A stretch of DNA of 64,000 bases from Mycobacterium sp. MFM001 (GTDB lineage Bacteria; Actinomycetota; Actinomycetes; Mycobacteriales; Mycobacteriaceae), in contig NZ_BFAB01000014.1 in the NCBI RefSeq assembly GCF_003402475.1, positions 1 to 64,000 on the forward strand, given 5' to 3'. Positions 8,628-17,205 of the stretch are shown in pieces. The position numbers were made by a program, and so were the translations under genes. Every line of letters starts with the position of its first letter. The first letter of the stretch is position 1. A model generated the notes under the pieces. That model was given only the letters and a program-made list of their open reading frames with translations. It ran no database searches and was not told the DNA's origin.

Positions 8628-9925
8628 AAATCTCACTGTTCTACGAATTCGCGCTGCCCCGTCCCTGGGTGCCCGACGACGAGCGGATCCTGCTGCAGGA
8701 GTGCCTCGACGAGGTGGAGGCCGCCGATGCGGCGGGTTTCTCCACGGTCTGGCTGACCGAGCACCACTTCCTCGAGGAGTACTGCCATTCCACCGCTCCG
8801 GAGATCTTCCTGGCCGCGGCGAGCCAGCGCACCAAGAACATCCGGCTGGGTTTCGGCATCATGCATCTGCCGCCGGTGGTCAACCACCCCGCCCGGGTGG
8901 CCGAACGAATCGCCACCCTCGATCTGCTGTCCAACGGGCGGGTGGAGTTCGGCACCGGCGAATCCTCGTCGGTCGGCGAACTCGGCGGCTTCGGCATCGA
9001 TCCCGCCGACAAGCGCGCCCAGTGGGAGGAGGCGCTCGAGGTGTCGATCCGCTGCATGATCGAAGAGCCGTTCACCGGGTTCAAGGGTGAGCACGTCGAG
9101 ATGCCGGCGCGCAACGTGATCCCCAAGCCGATGCAAAAGCCGCACCCGCCGGTGTGGGTGGCGTGCACCAGACCGGCCACCGTGCAGATGGCCGCCCAAA
9201 AGTGCATCGGCGCATTGAGTTTCGCCTACACCGGCCCGGGCCCGCTGACCGAGCGGGTCAACGGGTACTACAAGGAATTCGAGGAGAACGGCGTGCCGGT
9301 CACCCCGGCGATCAACCCGAACATCCTGGCAATCGGCGGCGACCTGTCGATGATGGTCGCCAAGACCGACGAGCAGGCGCTGGAACGTCTCGGAAAGGGC
9401 GGCGGCTTCTTCTCGTTCGGGATCATGCACTACTACATGACCGGTGTGCACACGCCGGGCCGGACCGGGGTGTGGAAGCGCTATCTCGAAGAAGTCGAGA
9501 AGGATCCGACACTGGCCTACGGTCCCGGTCGCGGCGCGATCGGCTCGCCGGCCACCGTCCGGGAGTTCCTGCGCGGCTACGAGGAGAGCGGCGTCGACGA
9601 GATCATCCTGCTGCTCAACCCGCGCAGCCACGAAGGCACCATGGAGTCCATCGAGATCATGGGCAAAGAGGTGCTGCCCGAGTTCATCGAGCGCGACGCA
9701 AAAGCCGTGGCCGACAAGGCGAAACGGCTGGAGCCGGTCATCGAGAAGGTCGAGGCACGCCGCAGCGCCTCCACAGCACCGGAATTCGACGAAAGCTACT
9801 CGTTCGGCGGCTTGCCCACCGGCCGTGGCGGCAAGTTCACCGCCAGCGAGATCCCCGAGGCCATGGCCGAGATCAACGAAGGCCGGGTCCAGGCTGCGCA
9901 GCGCGCCAAAGAACAGCGGAAGTGA
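8624..9925 (+). CDS. LLM-class flavin-dependent oxidoreductase (luciferase-like)
   Basis: A 433-residue bacterial-luciferase-like TIM barrel: N-terminal KISLFYEFALPRPW, WLTEHHFLEEY, and LSNGRVEFGTGE with the phosphate-binding glycine region, then a long charged C-terminal tail. Members use FMNH2 or F420 for oxygenation or hydride transfer. The GTG at 8624 overlaps the previous stop, and TTGGAGG lies about 8 bases upstream. A flavin reductase at 11696 in the same operon could supply reduced FMN, which favours a two-component monooxygenase. The F420 alternative remains open. Confidence 0.75.
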   Translation: MKISLFYEFALPRPWVPDDERILLQECLDEVEAADAAGFSTVWLTEHHFLEEYCHSTAPEIFLAAASQRTKNIRLGFGIMHLPPVVNHPARVAERIATLDLLSNGRVEFGTGESSSVGELGGFGIDPADKRAQWEEALEVSIRCMIEEPFTGFKGEHVEMPARNVIPKPMQKPHPPVWVACTRPATVQMAAQKCIGALSFAYTGPGPLTERVNGYYKEFEENGVPVTPAINPNILAIGGDLSMMVAKTDEQALERLGKGGGFFSFGIMHYYMTGVHTPGRTGVWKRYLEEVEKDPTLAYGPGRGAIGSPATVREFLRGYEESGVDEIILLLNPRSHEGTMESIEIMGKEVLPEFIERDAKAVADKAKRLEPVIEKVEARRSASTAPEFDESYSFGGLPTGRGGKFTASEIPEAMAEINEGRVQAAQRAKEQRK

Positions 9926-10716
9926 TCGAGCAACGCTGGCGATACGACGGCCGCCGCGTGGTGGTCACCGGCTGCGCGTCGGGAATCGGCGCGCACGTCG
10001 CACGGCAGCTCACCGAGCTGGGTGCCGACGTCGTCGGGTTGGATCTCCAGGAGATGGACCTCGCCGACGCCGAATCGATCGACCGCGCCGTCGCCTCGAT
10101 CGGCACCGGAGTCGACGCGCTATTCAACATCGCCGGGGTGTCCTCCGGCATCGGCGATCCGCTGCGCGTCGTCGCCGTCAACTTCCTTGGCCTGCGCCAC
10201 CTCACAGAGGCGCTCACCCCGTCGATGCCGCCCGGCTCGGCGGTAGTCAGCGTGTCCTCGCTGGCGGCGGCCGGCTACCGCGAGCACCAACACGAGGTGG
10301 CCGGGCTGCTGAACACCACAACGATGCCCGAGGGAATCGACTGGTGCCGCCGCAACCCCGACGCGCTAACCGGTGGGGGCTACCGGTTGGCCAAAGAAGC
10401 AGTCATTCTCTACACCATGAAATCCGCCGCCGCCCTCGGCGCCCGGGGCATTCGGATCAACTGCACCGGCCCGGGCGTCACCGAAACCCCGATCCTCGAC
10501 CAACTGCGCTCAGCCTACGGCCAGGCATACCTCGACGACATCCCCAAGCCGCTGGGCAGGGCCGCCGAACCCGACGAGCAGGCATCGGTGCTGGTGTTCC
10601 TGAACAGCCGAGCGGCCAGCTACATTTCGGGGCAGGTCATCTGGGTCGACGGCGGGGCAGTGGCTGGGGCGATCGCCGCCGAACTCGAGGAGGGATCCGC
10701 GTCGTGGCCGGCCTGA
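9922..10716 (+). CDS. Short-chain dehydrogenase/reductase (3-alpha-hydroxysteroid/coniferyl alcohol dehydrogenase-like)
   Basis: A 264-residue classical SDR. VVVTGCASGIGAHVARQL holds the TGxxxGIG cofactor site, FNIAGV replaces the usual NNAG, catalytic Ser is in SVSSLAA, and YRLAK is the YxxxK motif. The FNIAGVSSG pattern and the insertion after the catalytic serine resemble the HsdA-type alcohol dehydrogenase branch. The GTG at 9922 overlaps the upstream stop (GTGA). It probably oxidises a hydroxyl or reduces a ketone of a pathway intermediate. The long upstream extension of the frame is a shadow of the LLM gene. Confidence 0.75.
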   Translation: MIEQRWRYDGRRVVVTGCASGIGAHVARQLTELGADVVGLDLQEMDLADAESIDRAVASIGTGVDALFNIAGVSSGIGDPLRVVAVNFLGLRHLTEALTPSMPPGSAVVSVSSLAAAGYREHQHEVAGLLNTTTMPEGIDWCRRNPDALTGGGYRLAKEAVILYTMKSAAALGARGIRINCTGPGVTETPILDQLRSAYGQAYLDDIPKPLGRAAEPDEQASVLVFLNSRAASYISGQVIWVDGGAVAGAIAAELEEGSASWPA

Positions 10717-11693
10717 CCGAATTCCGAAAGGTCGCAAAAGACGTCAGCAACTGGGGCCGCTGGGGTGACGACGACGAACTGGGCACGTTGAACTTCATCG
10801 ACGCCGACAAGGTCGCCCAGGCCGCAAGCCTGGTCAAACGCGGCGCAGTCTTCCCGCTCGGCGTGGACTTCGGCTCTGCGGGGCCACAGGGCGCATTTCA
10901 GTTCCGGCACAACCCGATCCACGTCATGACCGTCGACGGCGGCGACGCCGCCACCCTGGCGCAGTACGGTCCGAAATGGACCCGCAACTCGGTCGCGCAG
11001 GAAGTGAGCGGTTACTTCGGCGACGGCCTGCTGCGTTTCAACGACGACATGATCATCATGCCGCTGCAGGCGGCCACCCAATGGGATGCGCTGTCCCACG
11101 TGTACTACGAAGACCAGCTGTACAACGGGTTCCCGGCCAGTTCGGTCACCAGCTACGGCGCCTTCCACTGCGGGATCGACAAGGTCGACGGCAAAGGCAT
11201 CACCTCTCGCGGTGTGCTGCTCGACGTGGTCCGCCACCGCGGCGCGGACACCTTCCTCGAGCACGGCAACCCGATCACGCCCGAAGAGCTCGACGACGTC
11301 GCTCGCTCGCAACGCGTGACGGTCGGCCGGGGAGACATCGTGCTGATCCGGACCGGTTGGTGGGCACGGTTTTTGACGACCGGCGACGGCAGTGAGCCGG
11401 GCGCGGGACTGGGCTGGCGCTGCGCCTCCTGGTTCCACGACCACGACGTCGCCGCCGTGGCCGCCGACAATCTGATGGTCGAAGACCCGGTGTCCGGTGT
11501 CGAGGGCACGTTCTTGCCGATGCACTTGCTGTGCCTGCGCGACATGGGCCTGATGCTCGGCGAGTACTGGGATCTGACCGCGCTGGCGGCGGACTGTGCG
11601 GCCGACGGGGTCTACGAATTCCAGCTCGTCGCACCGCCGTTGCGAGTTGTCGGTGCCGTGGGCTCGCCGGTGAATCCGATCGCGATCAAGTAG
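10704..11693 (+). CDS. Cyclase-family (kynurenine formamidase-like) hydrolase
   Basis: The 329-residue protein belongs to the putative-cyclase/metal-dependent hydrolase family. The metal motif HxGTHxDxxxH appears as LQAATQWDALSHVYY, so Asp and the final His are kept while the first two histidine positions are Gln. HCGIDKVDGKGI and GDIVLIRTGWW are typical of the family. The GTG start at 10704 overlaps the SDR by 13 bases. Relatives hydrolyse amides or cyclic acyl compounds, and the role here may be opening a lactone or cyclic ketone. The altered metal site makes the reaction uncertain. Confidence 0.7.
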   Translation: MAGLTEFRKVAKDVSNWGRWGDDDELGTLNFIDADKVAQAASLVKRGAVFPLGVDFGSAGPQGAFQFRHNPIHVMTVDGGDAATLAQYGPKWTRNSVAQEVSGYFGDGLLRFNDDMIIMPLQAATQWDALSHVYYEDQLYNGFPASSVTSYGAFHCGIDKVDGKGITSRGVLLDVVRHRGADTFLEHGNPITPEELDDVARSQRVTVGRGDIVLIRTGWWARFLTTGDGSEPGAGLGWRCASWFHDHDVAAVAADNLMVEDPVSGVEGTFLPMHLLCLRDMGLMLGEYWDLTALAADCAADGVYEFQLVAPPLRVVGAVGSPVNPIAIK

Positions 11694-11695
11694 GG

Positions 11696-12280
11696 ATGAA
11701 GATGACACAAGCTGTTGGACCACTGGTCGTCGGTGTGGGCGGCACGCTGCGTTCGAACTCGTCGACCGAGCGGGCGTTGCGGCACTGCCTGGAAGCCGTT
11801 GAGCGACAAGGCGGCCGAACCAAACTGTACTGCGGTGAGGACATCGAGCTGCCGATGTACAACCCGCACGATCCGGCCCGCACCGCCAAAGCCGTCGAAC
11901 TGATCGGCGCGCTGCGGGAGGCCGACGCCGTCGTCGTCGCCTCACCCGGATACCACGGCGGGGTCTCCGGGCTGGTGAAAAACGCGCTGGACTACATCGA
12001 GGACATGCGCGACGACTCCCGGGTCTACCTCGACAACAAGCCGTGGGGCTGCATCAGCTGCGCCTACGGATGGCAGGCGGCGGTGGGCACGCTGGATCAG
12101 CTCCGGGCGATCGGCCATGCACTGCGCGCCTGGCCCACTCCGCTAGGGGTCGCGATCAACTCGGCAGACCAGATCTGGGACGAGGCCGGCGGATTGGCGG
12201 ACGCCGCTGTGCGGGCCCAGCTCGATCTGCTGGCCTCGCAGGTGCTGACGTTCACCCGGTCGGCCCCGGGCACTTCATGA
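11696..12280 (+). CDS. NADPH-dependent FMN reductase-family flavoprotein
   Basis: A 194-residue flavodoxin-like protein: VGVGGTLRSNSSTERAL is the FMN phosphate loop and SPGYHGGVSGLVKNALDY the isoalloxazine/dimer loop of the NADPH:FMN reductase family. It probably provides reduced flavin to the luciferase-like gene at 8624. The ATG at 11696 lies two bases after the previous stop. A second in-frame ATG at 11702 has GGGATGA in front and may be the real start. The 3' end overlaps the next gene as ATGA. Confidence 0.8.
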   Translation: MKMTQAVGPLVVGVGGTLRSNSSTERALRHCLEAVERQGGRTKLYCGEDIELPMYNPHDPARTAKAVELIGALREADAVVVASPGYHGGVSGLVKNALDYIEDMRDDSRVYLDNKPWGCISCAYGWQAAVGTLDQLRAIGHALRAWPTPLGVAINSADQIWDEAGGLADAAVRAQLDLLASQVLTFTRSAPGTS

Positions 12281-13110
12281 ACCCCTGGCAGCGCAAAACC
12301 GTCGTCGTCGACGGACTGATCACCAGCTTTCTGGAAGCCGGCGCCGGCGACCCCGTGGTCCTGCTGCACGGCGGAGAATTCGGCGCCAGCGCCGAAATCG
12401 GTTGGGAGCACACTATTCCAGCGCTCGCCGAGCACTACCATGTGCTCGCGCCGGACATGCTGGGATTCGGGGAGACGGCCAAAGTCATCGACTTCAACGA
12501 CGGACGCGGAATGCGGATCCGTCACATCGCGCGGTTCTGCGCCGAAATGGACGTCGAGTCGGCACATTTCGTCGGCAACTCGATGGGTGCGATCAACTTG
12601 CTCGTCGACGCCACCTCCGATTCGCCGCTCCTGCCCGCGCGCAGCATCGTGACCATCTGCGGCGGCGGCGAGATCCAGCGCAACCAGCACATGGAAGCGC
12701 TCTACGACTACGACGCCACCATCGAGGGGATGCGCCGCATCGTCGAGGCGCTGTTCTGCGATCCCGCCTTCCCAGCCGACGACGAGTACGTGCAGCGGCG
12801 TCACGAATCGGCCACCGCGCCCGGCGCCTGGGAGGCCATCGCGGCGGCGCGGTTCCGCCGGCCCGGCGCGCCCCCGCCCCCGTCGCCGTCGAGCCAGCGC
12901 GCCTACGGGCGCATCGCGGTCCCGACGTTGGTGGTCGAGGGCGCCTGCGACAAGCTGCTCCCGCCCGGCTGGGCCAAAGAGATCGCCGACCAGATTCCCG
13001 ACGGCCGCTGGGCAGTGGTCGACGCGGCCGGACACTGTCCGCAGATCGAGCAACCGGCGACGGTCAACCAGCTGCTGCTGGACTTCCTCCGTCCGCAACG
13101 CAGCAGTTGA
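12277..13110 (+). CDS. Alpha/beta hydrolase (second C-C hydrolase-like enzyme of the cluster)
   Basis: The 277-residue protein carries LLHGGEFGAS, GNSMGA (nucleophile Ser), EGACDKLLPP (acid region) and AGHCPQIEQP (catalytic His). It resembles meta-cleavage product hydrolases more than esterases. The ATG at 12277 overlaps the flavin reductase stop. This is the last gene of the mhp-type operon. With the MhpC-like enzyme at 3553, two C-C hydrolase candidates share one operon, so one may act on a different ring-opened product. Confidence 0.75.
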   Translation: MNPWQRKTVVVDGLITSFLEAGAGDPVVLLHGGEFGASAEIGWEHTIPALAEHYHVLAPDMLGFGETAKVIDFNDGRGMRIRHIARFCAEMDVESAHFVGNSMGAINLLVDATSDSPLLPARSIVTICGGGEIQRNQHMEALYDYDATIEGMRRIVEALFCDPAFPADDEYVQRRHESATAPGAWEAIAAARFRRPGAPPPPSPSSQRAYGRIAVPTLVVEGACDKLLPPGWAKEIADQIPDGRWAVVDAAGHCPQIEQPATVNQLLLDFLRPQRSS

Positions 13111-13130
13111 TACAGCTCCACGAATCGCCA

Positions 13131-13195
13131 TTGACTTAGTTGCGACAACTGCAGCGTGTCTCGTGCGCTTAGTGTGATTTTTGTTACATAGTGTG
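13131..13195 (+). promoter_or_regulatory. Leader of the mce operon with a small palindrome and repeated AGTGTG
   Basis: The 154-base space before yrbEA holds a TTGACT hexamer at 13131-13136 and a palindrome AGTTG-CGA-CAACT at 13138-13150. AGTGTG occurs twice (about 13171 and 13190) around TTTTTGTTACATA. These look like a promoter with a repressor site. No regulator gene adjoins the operon, so the acting protein is unknown. Confidence 0.35.
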
Positions 13196-13264
13196 GCCCA
13201 TGGGGAACCTGAGTTGTCACGTCGCGTGCTGCCCAACGCGTGCTCCAGGGGGGACGAGGCAACG

Positions 13265-14074
13265 GTGACGACGGCGACGCAGGCGCCGGCCCGGCTCACC
13301 GAATACGTTCGCGAGCAACTCGAGCCTCCGCTGGCCACGGTCGGCGGCTTTGCCCGGATGTGTGTGCTGACCGGAAAGTCGCTGTTCCGGGTGCCTTTCC
13401 ATTGGCGCGAAACCATCTACCAGTGCTGGTTCATCATGCGGGTCGCGCTGCTGCCCACCATCGCGGTCTCGATCCCGCTGACCGTGCTGATCGTCTTCAC
13501 GCTCAACACTCTGCTGTCGGCGTTCGGGGCCGCCGACCTGTCCGGCGCCGGTGCGGCGCTGGGCGCGGTCACCCAGCTGGGGCCGCTGACCACCGTGCTG
13601 GTGGTGGCCGGTGCCGGGTCGACGGCCATCTGCGCCGACCTCGGCGCGCGCACGATCCGCGAGGAGATCGACGCGATGGAGGTGCTCGGCATCGACCCGA
13701 TCCACCGGCTGGTGGTGCCGCGGGTCGTCGCCGCGACGTTCGTCGCCACGCTGCTCAACGGCACTGTGATCACCATCGGTCTGATCGGCGGCTTCTTCTT
13801 CGGCGTCAAGCTCCAAAACGTCTCGGGCGGCGCCTATCTCGCCACGCTGACCTTGGTCACCGGGTTGCCCGAAGTGGTGATAGCCATGGTCAAGTCGGCG
13901 ATATTCGGCGTGATCGCCGGTTTGGTGGGCTGCTACCGCGGCCTGACCACCAAGGGCGGTCCCAAGGGTGTCGGCGTGGCGGTCAACGAGACGCTGGTGT
14001 TGTGCGTGCTCGCGCTGTTCGCGGTCAACGTGGTGCTCACCACCATCGGTGTGCGGTTCGGGACGGGGCGCTGA
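13265..14074 (+). CDS. yrbEA: YrbE/MlaE-type ABC transporter permease A of an mce operon
   Basis: A 269-residue integral membrane protein with about five or six hydrophobic segments and the family signatures LSGAGAALGAVTQLGPLTTVLVVAGAGSTAI, ARTIREEIDAMEVLGIDP and GCYRGLTTKGGPKGVG. The EExDAMxVLGIDP segment is the cytoplasmic loop expected to contact the MceG/Mkl ATPase, which is not encoded here. I chose the GTG at 13265 because GGGGGGACGAGG lies just before it and the homologous region starts there; the frame is open further upstream. It is the first gene of a yrbE-mce operon for import of lipids or sterols. Confidence 0.9.
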   Translation: MTTATQAPARLTEYVREQLEPPLATVGGFARMCVLTGKSLFRVPFHWRETIYQCWFIMRVALLPTIAVSIPLTVLIVFTLNTLLSAFGAADLSGAGAALGAVTQLGPLTTVLVVAGAGSTAICADLGARTIREEIDAMEVLGIDPIHRLVVPRVVAATFVATLLNGTVITIGLIGGFFFGVKLQNVSGGAYLATLTLVTGLPEVVIAMVKSAIFGVIAGLVGCYRGLTTKGGPKGVGVAVNETLVLCVLALFAVNVVLTTIGVRFGTGR

Positions 14075-14075
14075 G

Positions 14076-14945
14076 ATGTCCACTGCCACCGTCATTCGCG
14101 CCCGCTACCCGCGCACTGTCGCCAACCTCGAGCACTATGTCGGCGGCACCACCCGGGCAATCAGTCGCGCCGGGCAGATGACCCGGTTCGCGCTTGTCGG
14201 CAGTTGGTCGATCGGCTGGGCGCTGCGCCGCTACCGCCGCGAGACGCTGCGGCTGATCGCCCAGATCGGCATGGGCACCGGCGCGATGGCCGTCATCGGC
14301 GGCACCGCGTCGATCATCGGGTTCACCACGCTGTCCGGCGGCTCGCTGATCGCGATCCAGGGCTTCGCGTCGCTCGGCAACATCGGCGTCGAGGCGTTCA
14401 CCGGATTCTTCGCCGCACTGGCCAACGTCCGCGTCGTCACGGCGGTCGTGACCGGCGTCGCGCTGGCCGCGACCGTCGGTGCCGGCGCCACAGCCGAATT
14501 GGGCGCCATGCGGATCAGCGAAGAGATCGACGCGCTCGAGGTGATGGGCATCAAGTCGATCGCGTTTCTGGTGTCGACCCGTCTGATGGCCGGGCTGGTG
14601 GTGGTCGTCCCGCTGTATGCGATGGCGCTCGTCATGTCGTTTTTGTCCGGGCAGACCGTCACCACGCTGTTCTACGGACAGTCGGTGGGCACCTACGAGC
14701 ACTACTTCCGGACGTTCCTGCGCACCGAGGACGTGTTCTGGTCGGGGGCGGAGGTCATCGTGATGGCGGTGATCGTGATGATCACCCACTGCTACTACGG
14801 CTACACCGCCAGCGGCGGACCGGTCGGGGTGGGCGAGGCGGTCGGCCGATCGATGCGTTTCTCGCTGGTGTCGACGGTGATCGTGGTCCTGCTGACCTCC
14901 CTTGCGCTCTACGGCGTCGACCCGAATTTCAACCTCACGGTGTAG
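14076..14945 (+). CDS. yrbEB: YrbE/MlaE-type ABC transporter permease B of an mce operon
   Basis: The 289-residue partner of the preceding permease. It shares IGFTTLSGGSLIAIQGFASLGNIGVEAFTGFF, GAGATAELGAMRISEEIDALEVMGI and YYGYTASGGPVGVGEAVG with the family, and has several membrane segments. The start codon is one base after the yrbEA stop. The two permeases are expected to form a heterodimer that receives substrate from the Mce shaft in the periplasm. Confidence 0.9.
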   Translation: MSTATVIRARYPRTVANLEHYVGGTTRAISRAGQMTRFALVGSWSIGWALRRYRRETLRLIAQIGMGTGAMAVIGGTASIIGFTTLSGGSLIAIQGFASLGNIGVEAFTGFFAALANVRVVTAVVTGVALAATVGAGATAELGAMRISEEIDALEVMGIKSIAFLVSTRLMAGLVVVVPLYAMALVMSFLSGQTVTTLFYGQSVGTYEHYFRTFLRTEDVFWSGAEVIVMAVIVMITHCYYGYTASGGPVGVGEAVGRSMRFSLVSTVIVVLLTSLALYGVDPNFNLTV

Positions 14946-14950
14946 CCGCC

Positions 14951-16168
14951 ATGACGATTCCGATCAAGGAACGCAAGACGCGAAGCTGGCCGGACCTGGT
15001 GGCGGGCCTGGGGTTGTTGCTGGCGTGCGCCCTGGTGCTTTCGTTGACGTACTGGCAGTTTCGCGGCAATTTCACACCCAAGACGCGGTTGACGATGCTG
15101 GCCGGCCGGGCCGGCCTGGTGATGGATCGCGGCTCCAAGGTCACCTTCAACGGCGTCAGTATCGGCCGGGTGGCCGAGATCTCCGAGGTTCAGCACGAAG
15201 GCGAGCCGGCCGCCAAGTTCACCCTCGACGTGGATCCGCAGTACGTGCAACTGATTCCGTCCAACGTCAAAGCCAAGATCCAGGCGACGACCGTGTTCGG
15301 CAACAAGTACGTGTCGTTCACGTCGCCGCAAAACCCGTCGCCGCAACGGATCACACCGCAGCACGTGATCAACGCGATCTCGGTGACCACCGAATTCAAC
15401 ACCTTGTTCGAGACGATCACCCAGATTGCCGAGAAGGTCGACCCGGTCAAGGTGAACCTGACGCTCTCCGCGGCCGCGCAGGCGCTCAGCGGGCTGGGCG
15501 AGCGGTTCGGTCAGTCGATCGTCAACGGCAACGCGATCCTCGACGACGTCAACCCGCAGATGCCCACCATCCGCCACGACATCCAGCAGCTCGCGGCCCT
15601 CGGCGACATCTACGCCGACAATGCACCGAATCTCTTTGACGCCCTGAACAATGCGATCACCACTGCCCGCACGCTGAACCGCCAACAGGCCGACGTGGAT
15701 GCCGCGCTGTTGGCGGCGACCGGCTTCGCCAACACCGCGGCGGACACCTTCGAGAAGGCGGGGCCGTACCTGCAGCGCCTGCTCGCCGATCTGGTGCCCA
15801 CCGCCCGGCTGCTCGACACCTACAGCCCAGAGATCCTCTGCACCTTCCGCAACTTCGCCAAACTCGTCCCCAAGATCGGGGAACTGGAAAGCGGCAACAG
15901 TTACTCTGCGCGGCTTGGTGTTTCGCTCAACGGAGCGGAGAACCCATACATCTATCCGGACAACTTGCCGCGGGTGAACGCCCGCGGCGGACCCGGCGGC
16001 TCGGCGGGTTGCTGGCAGCCGATCACTCGCGACCTGTGGCCGGCGCCCTACCTGGTGATGGACACCGGCAACAGCATCGCGCCGTACAACCACTTTGAAA
16101 TCAGCCAGCCTATCGCCACCGAATACGTGTGGGGACGCCAGTACGGGGAGTACACGATCAACCCATGA
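14951..16168 (+). CDS. mceA: Mce-family protein A
   Basis: The 405-residue protein has a single N-terminal membrane segment (about residues 18-38), an MlaD/Mce domain (GRAGLVMDRGSKVTFNGVSIGRV), then a long helical region and the C-terminal cholesterol-uptake-type domain with CTFRNFAKLVPKIGELE and GCWQPITRDL. Mce proteins form the hexameric periplasmic tube of the importer. The ATG at 14951 follows yrbEB by five bases. The stop overlaps mceB (ATGA). Confidence 0.9.
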   Translation: MTIPIKERKTRSWPDLVAGLGLLLACALVLSLTYWQFRGNFTPKTRLTMLAGRAGLVMDRGSKVTFNGVSIGRVAEISEVQHEGEPAAKFTLDVDPQYVQLIPSNVKAKIQATTVFGNKYVSFTSPQNPSPQRITPQHVINAISVTTEFNTLFETITQIAEKVDPVKVNLTLSAAAQALSGLGERFGQSIVNGNAILDDVNPQMPTIRHDIQQLAALGDIYADNAPNLFDALNNAITTARTLNRQQADVDAALLAATGFANTAADTFEKAGPYLQRLLADLVPTARLLDTYSPEILCTFRNFAKLVPKIGELESGNSYSARLGVSLNGAENPYIYPDNLPRVNARGGPGGSAGCWQPITRDLWPAPYLVMDTGNSIAPYNHFEISQPIATEYVWGRQYGEYTINP

Positions 16169-17205
16169 AAATCCGCGGAACAATTATTCGACTCGCCGCC
16201 ATCGCGTCAGTGCAGCTGTTGTTCACCGCCGTCATCGTCATTGTTTTCGGCCAGATCCGATTCGACAAAACCAACAGCTATTCCGCAGAGTTTTCCAATG
16301 CCAGCGGATTGCGGGCCGGGCAGTTCGTCCGCGCCTCGGGTGTCGAGGTCGGCAAGGTCAAAAGCGTCGACCTGATAGACGGGGACAAGCGAATCCGGGT
16401 CGACTTCACCGTCGACCGCTCGATCCAGCTGTACCAATCGACAACCGCAGCGATCCGCTATCAGGACCTGATCGGCAACCGCTATCTGGAACTCGACCGC
16501 GGCACAGGCGAAAACGCCGACCGGGTGCTTCCGCCCGGCGGATTCATCCCGCTGGCCCGCACCCAGCCGGCGCTGGACCTGGACGCGCTGATCGGTGGTT
16601 TCAAGCCGCTGTTTCGGGCGCTCAATCCCGAGAAGGTCAACAGCCTCGCGTCGGCCATCATCACCGTGTTCCAGGGTGAGGGCGGCACCATCAACGACAT
16701 TCTCGACCAAACCGCGCAGCTGACCGAACATCTGGCGCAGCGCGACGACGCGATCGGCGAGGTGATCAAGAACCTGAACACGGTGCTGGACACCACGGTC
16801 AAGCACCGTAAGGAGTTCGACGCGACCGTCGACAACGTCGAGAAACTGGTCACCGGTTTGAAGGACCGCGCCGATCCGCTGGCGGCCGGCACGGCGCATA
16901 TCAGCAACGCCGCCGGGACGGTGGCCGATCTGCTGGCCGACAACCGAAGCTTGCTGCACGACACCGTAAGCCACCTCGAGGTCATCGCGCAGCCGCTGGT
17001 CGACGGGCGCGACCGGCTCGAGAACATGTTGTCGAAGCTGCCGGATGCGTTCAACCGCATCGGTCGCGCCAGCGGCATCTACGGCGACTTCTTCAACTTC
17101 TACCTGTGCGACGCGTCGCTCACGGTCAACGGGCTGCAGCCCGGCGGACCGGTCCGCACGGTCAGGCTCTGGCAGCAGCCGACGGGTAGGTGCACCCGGC
17201 AATGA
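16165..17205 (+). CDS. mceB: Mce-family protein B
   Basis: The 346-residue protein has an N-terminal hydrophobic helix (about residues 6-28), the Mce domain with NASGLRAGQFVRASGVEVGKV and YLELDRG, and a coiled helical stretch rich in regularly spaced hydrophobics. It ends FYLCDASLTVNGLQPGGPV, typical of MceB. The ATG at 16165 overlaps the mceA stop. It is one subunit of the six-protein shaft. Confidence 0.9.
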   Translation: MKIRGTIIRLAAIASVQLLFTAVIVIVFGQIRFDKTNSYSAEFSNASGLRAGQFVRASGVEVGKVKSVDLIDGDKRIRVDFTVDRSIQLYQSTTAAIRYQDLIGNRYLELDRGTGENADRVLPPGGFIPLARTQPALDLDALIGGFKPLFRALNPEKVNSLASAIITVFQGEGGTINDILDQTAQLTEHLAQRDDAIGEVIKNLNTVLDTTVKHRKEFDATVDNVEKLVTGLKDRADPLAAGTAHISNAAGTVADLLADNRSLLHDTVSHLEVIAQPLVDGRDRLENMLSKLPDAFNRIGRASGIYGDFFNFYLCDASLTVNGLQPGGPVRTVRLWQQPTGRCTRQ

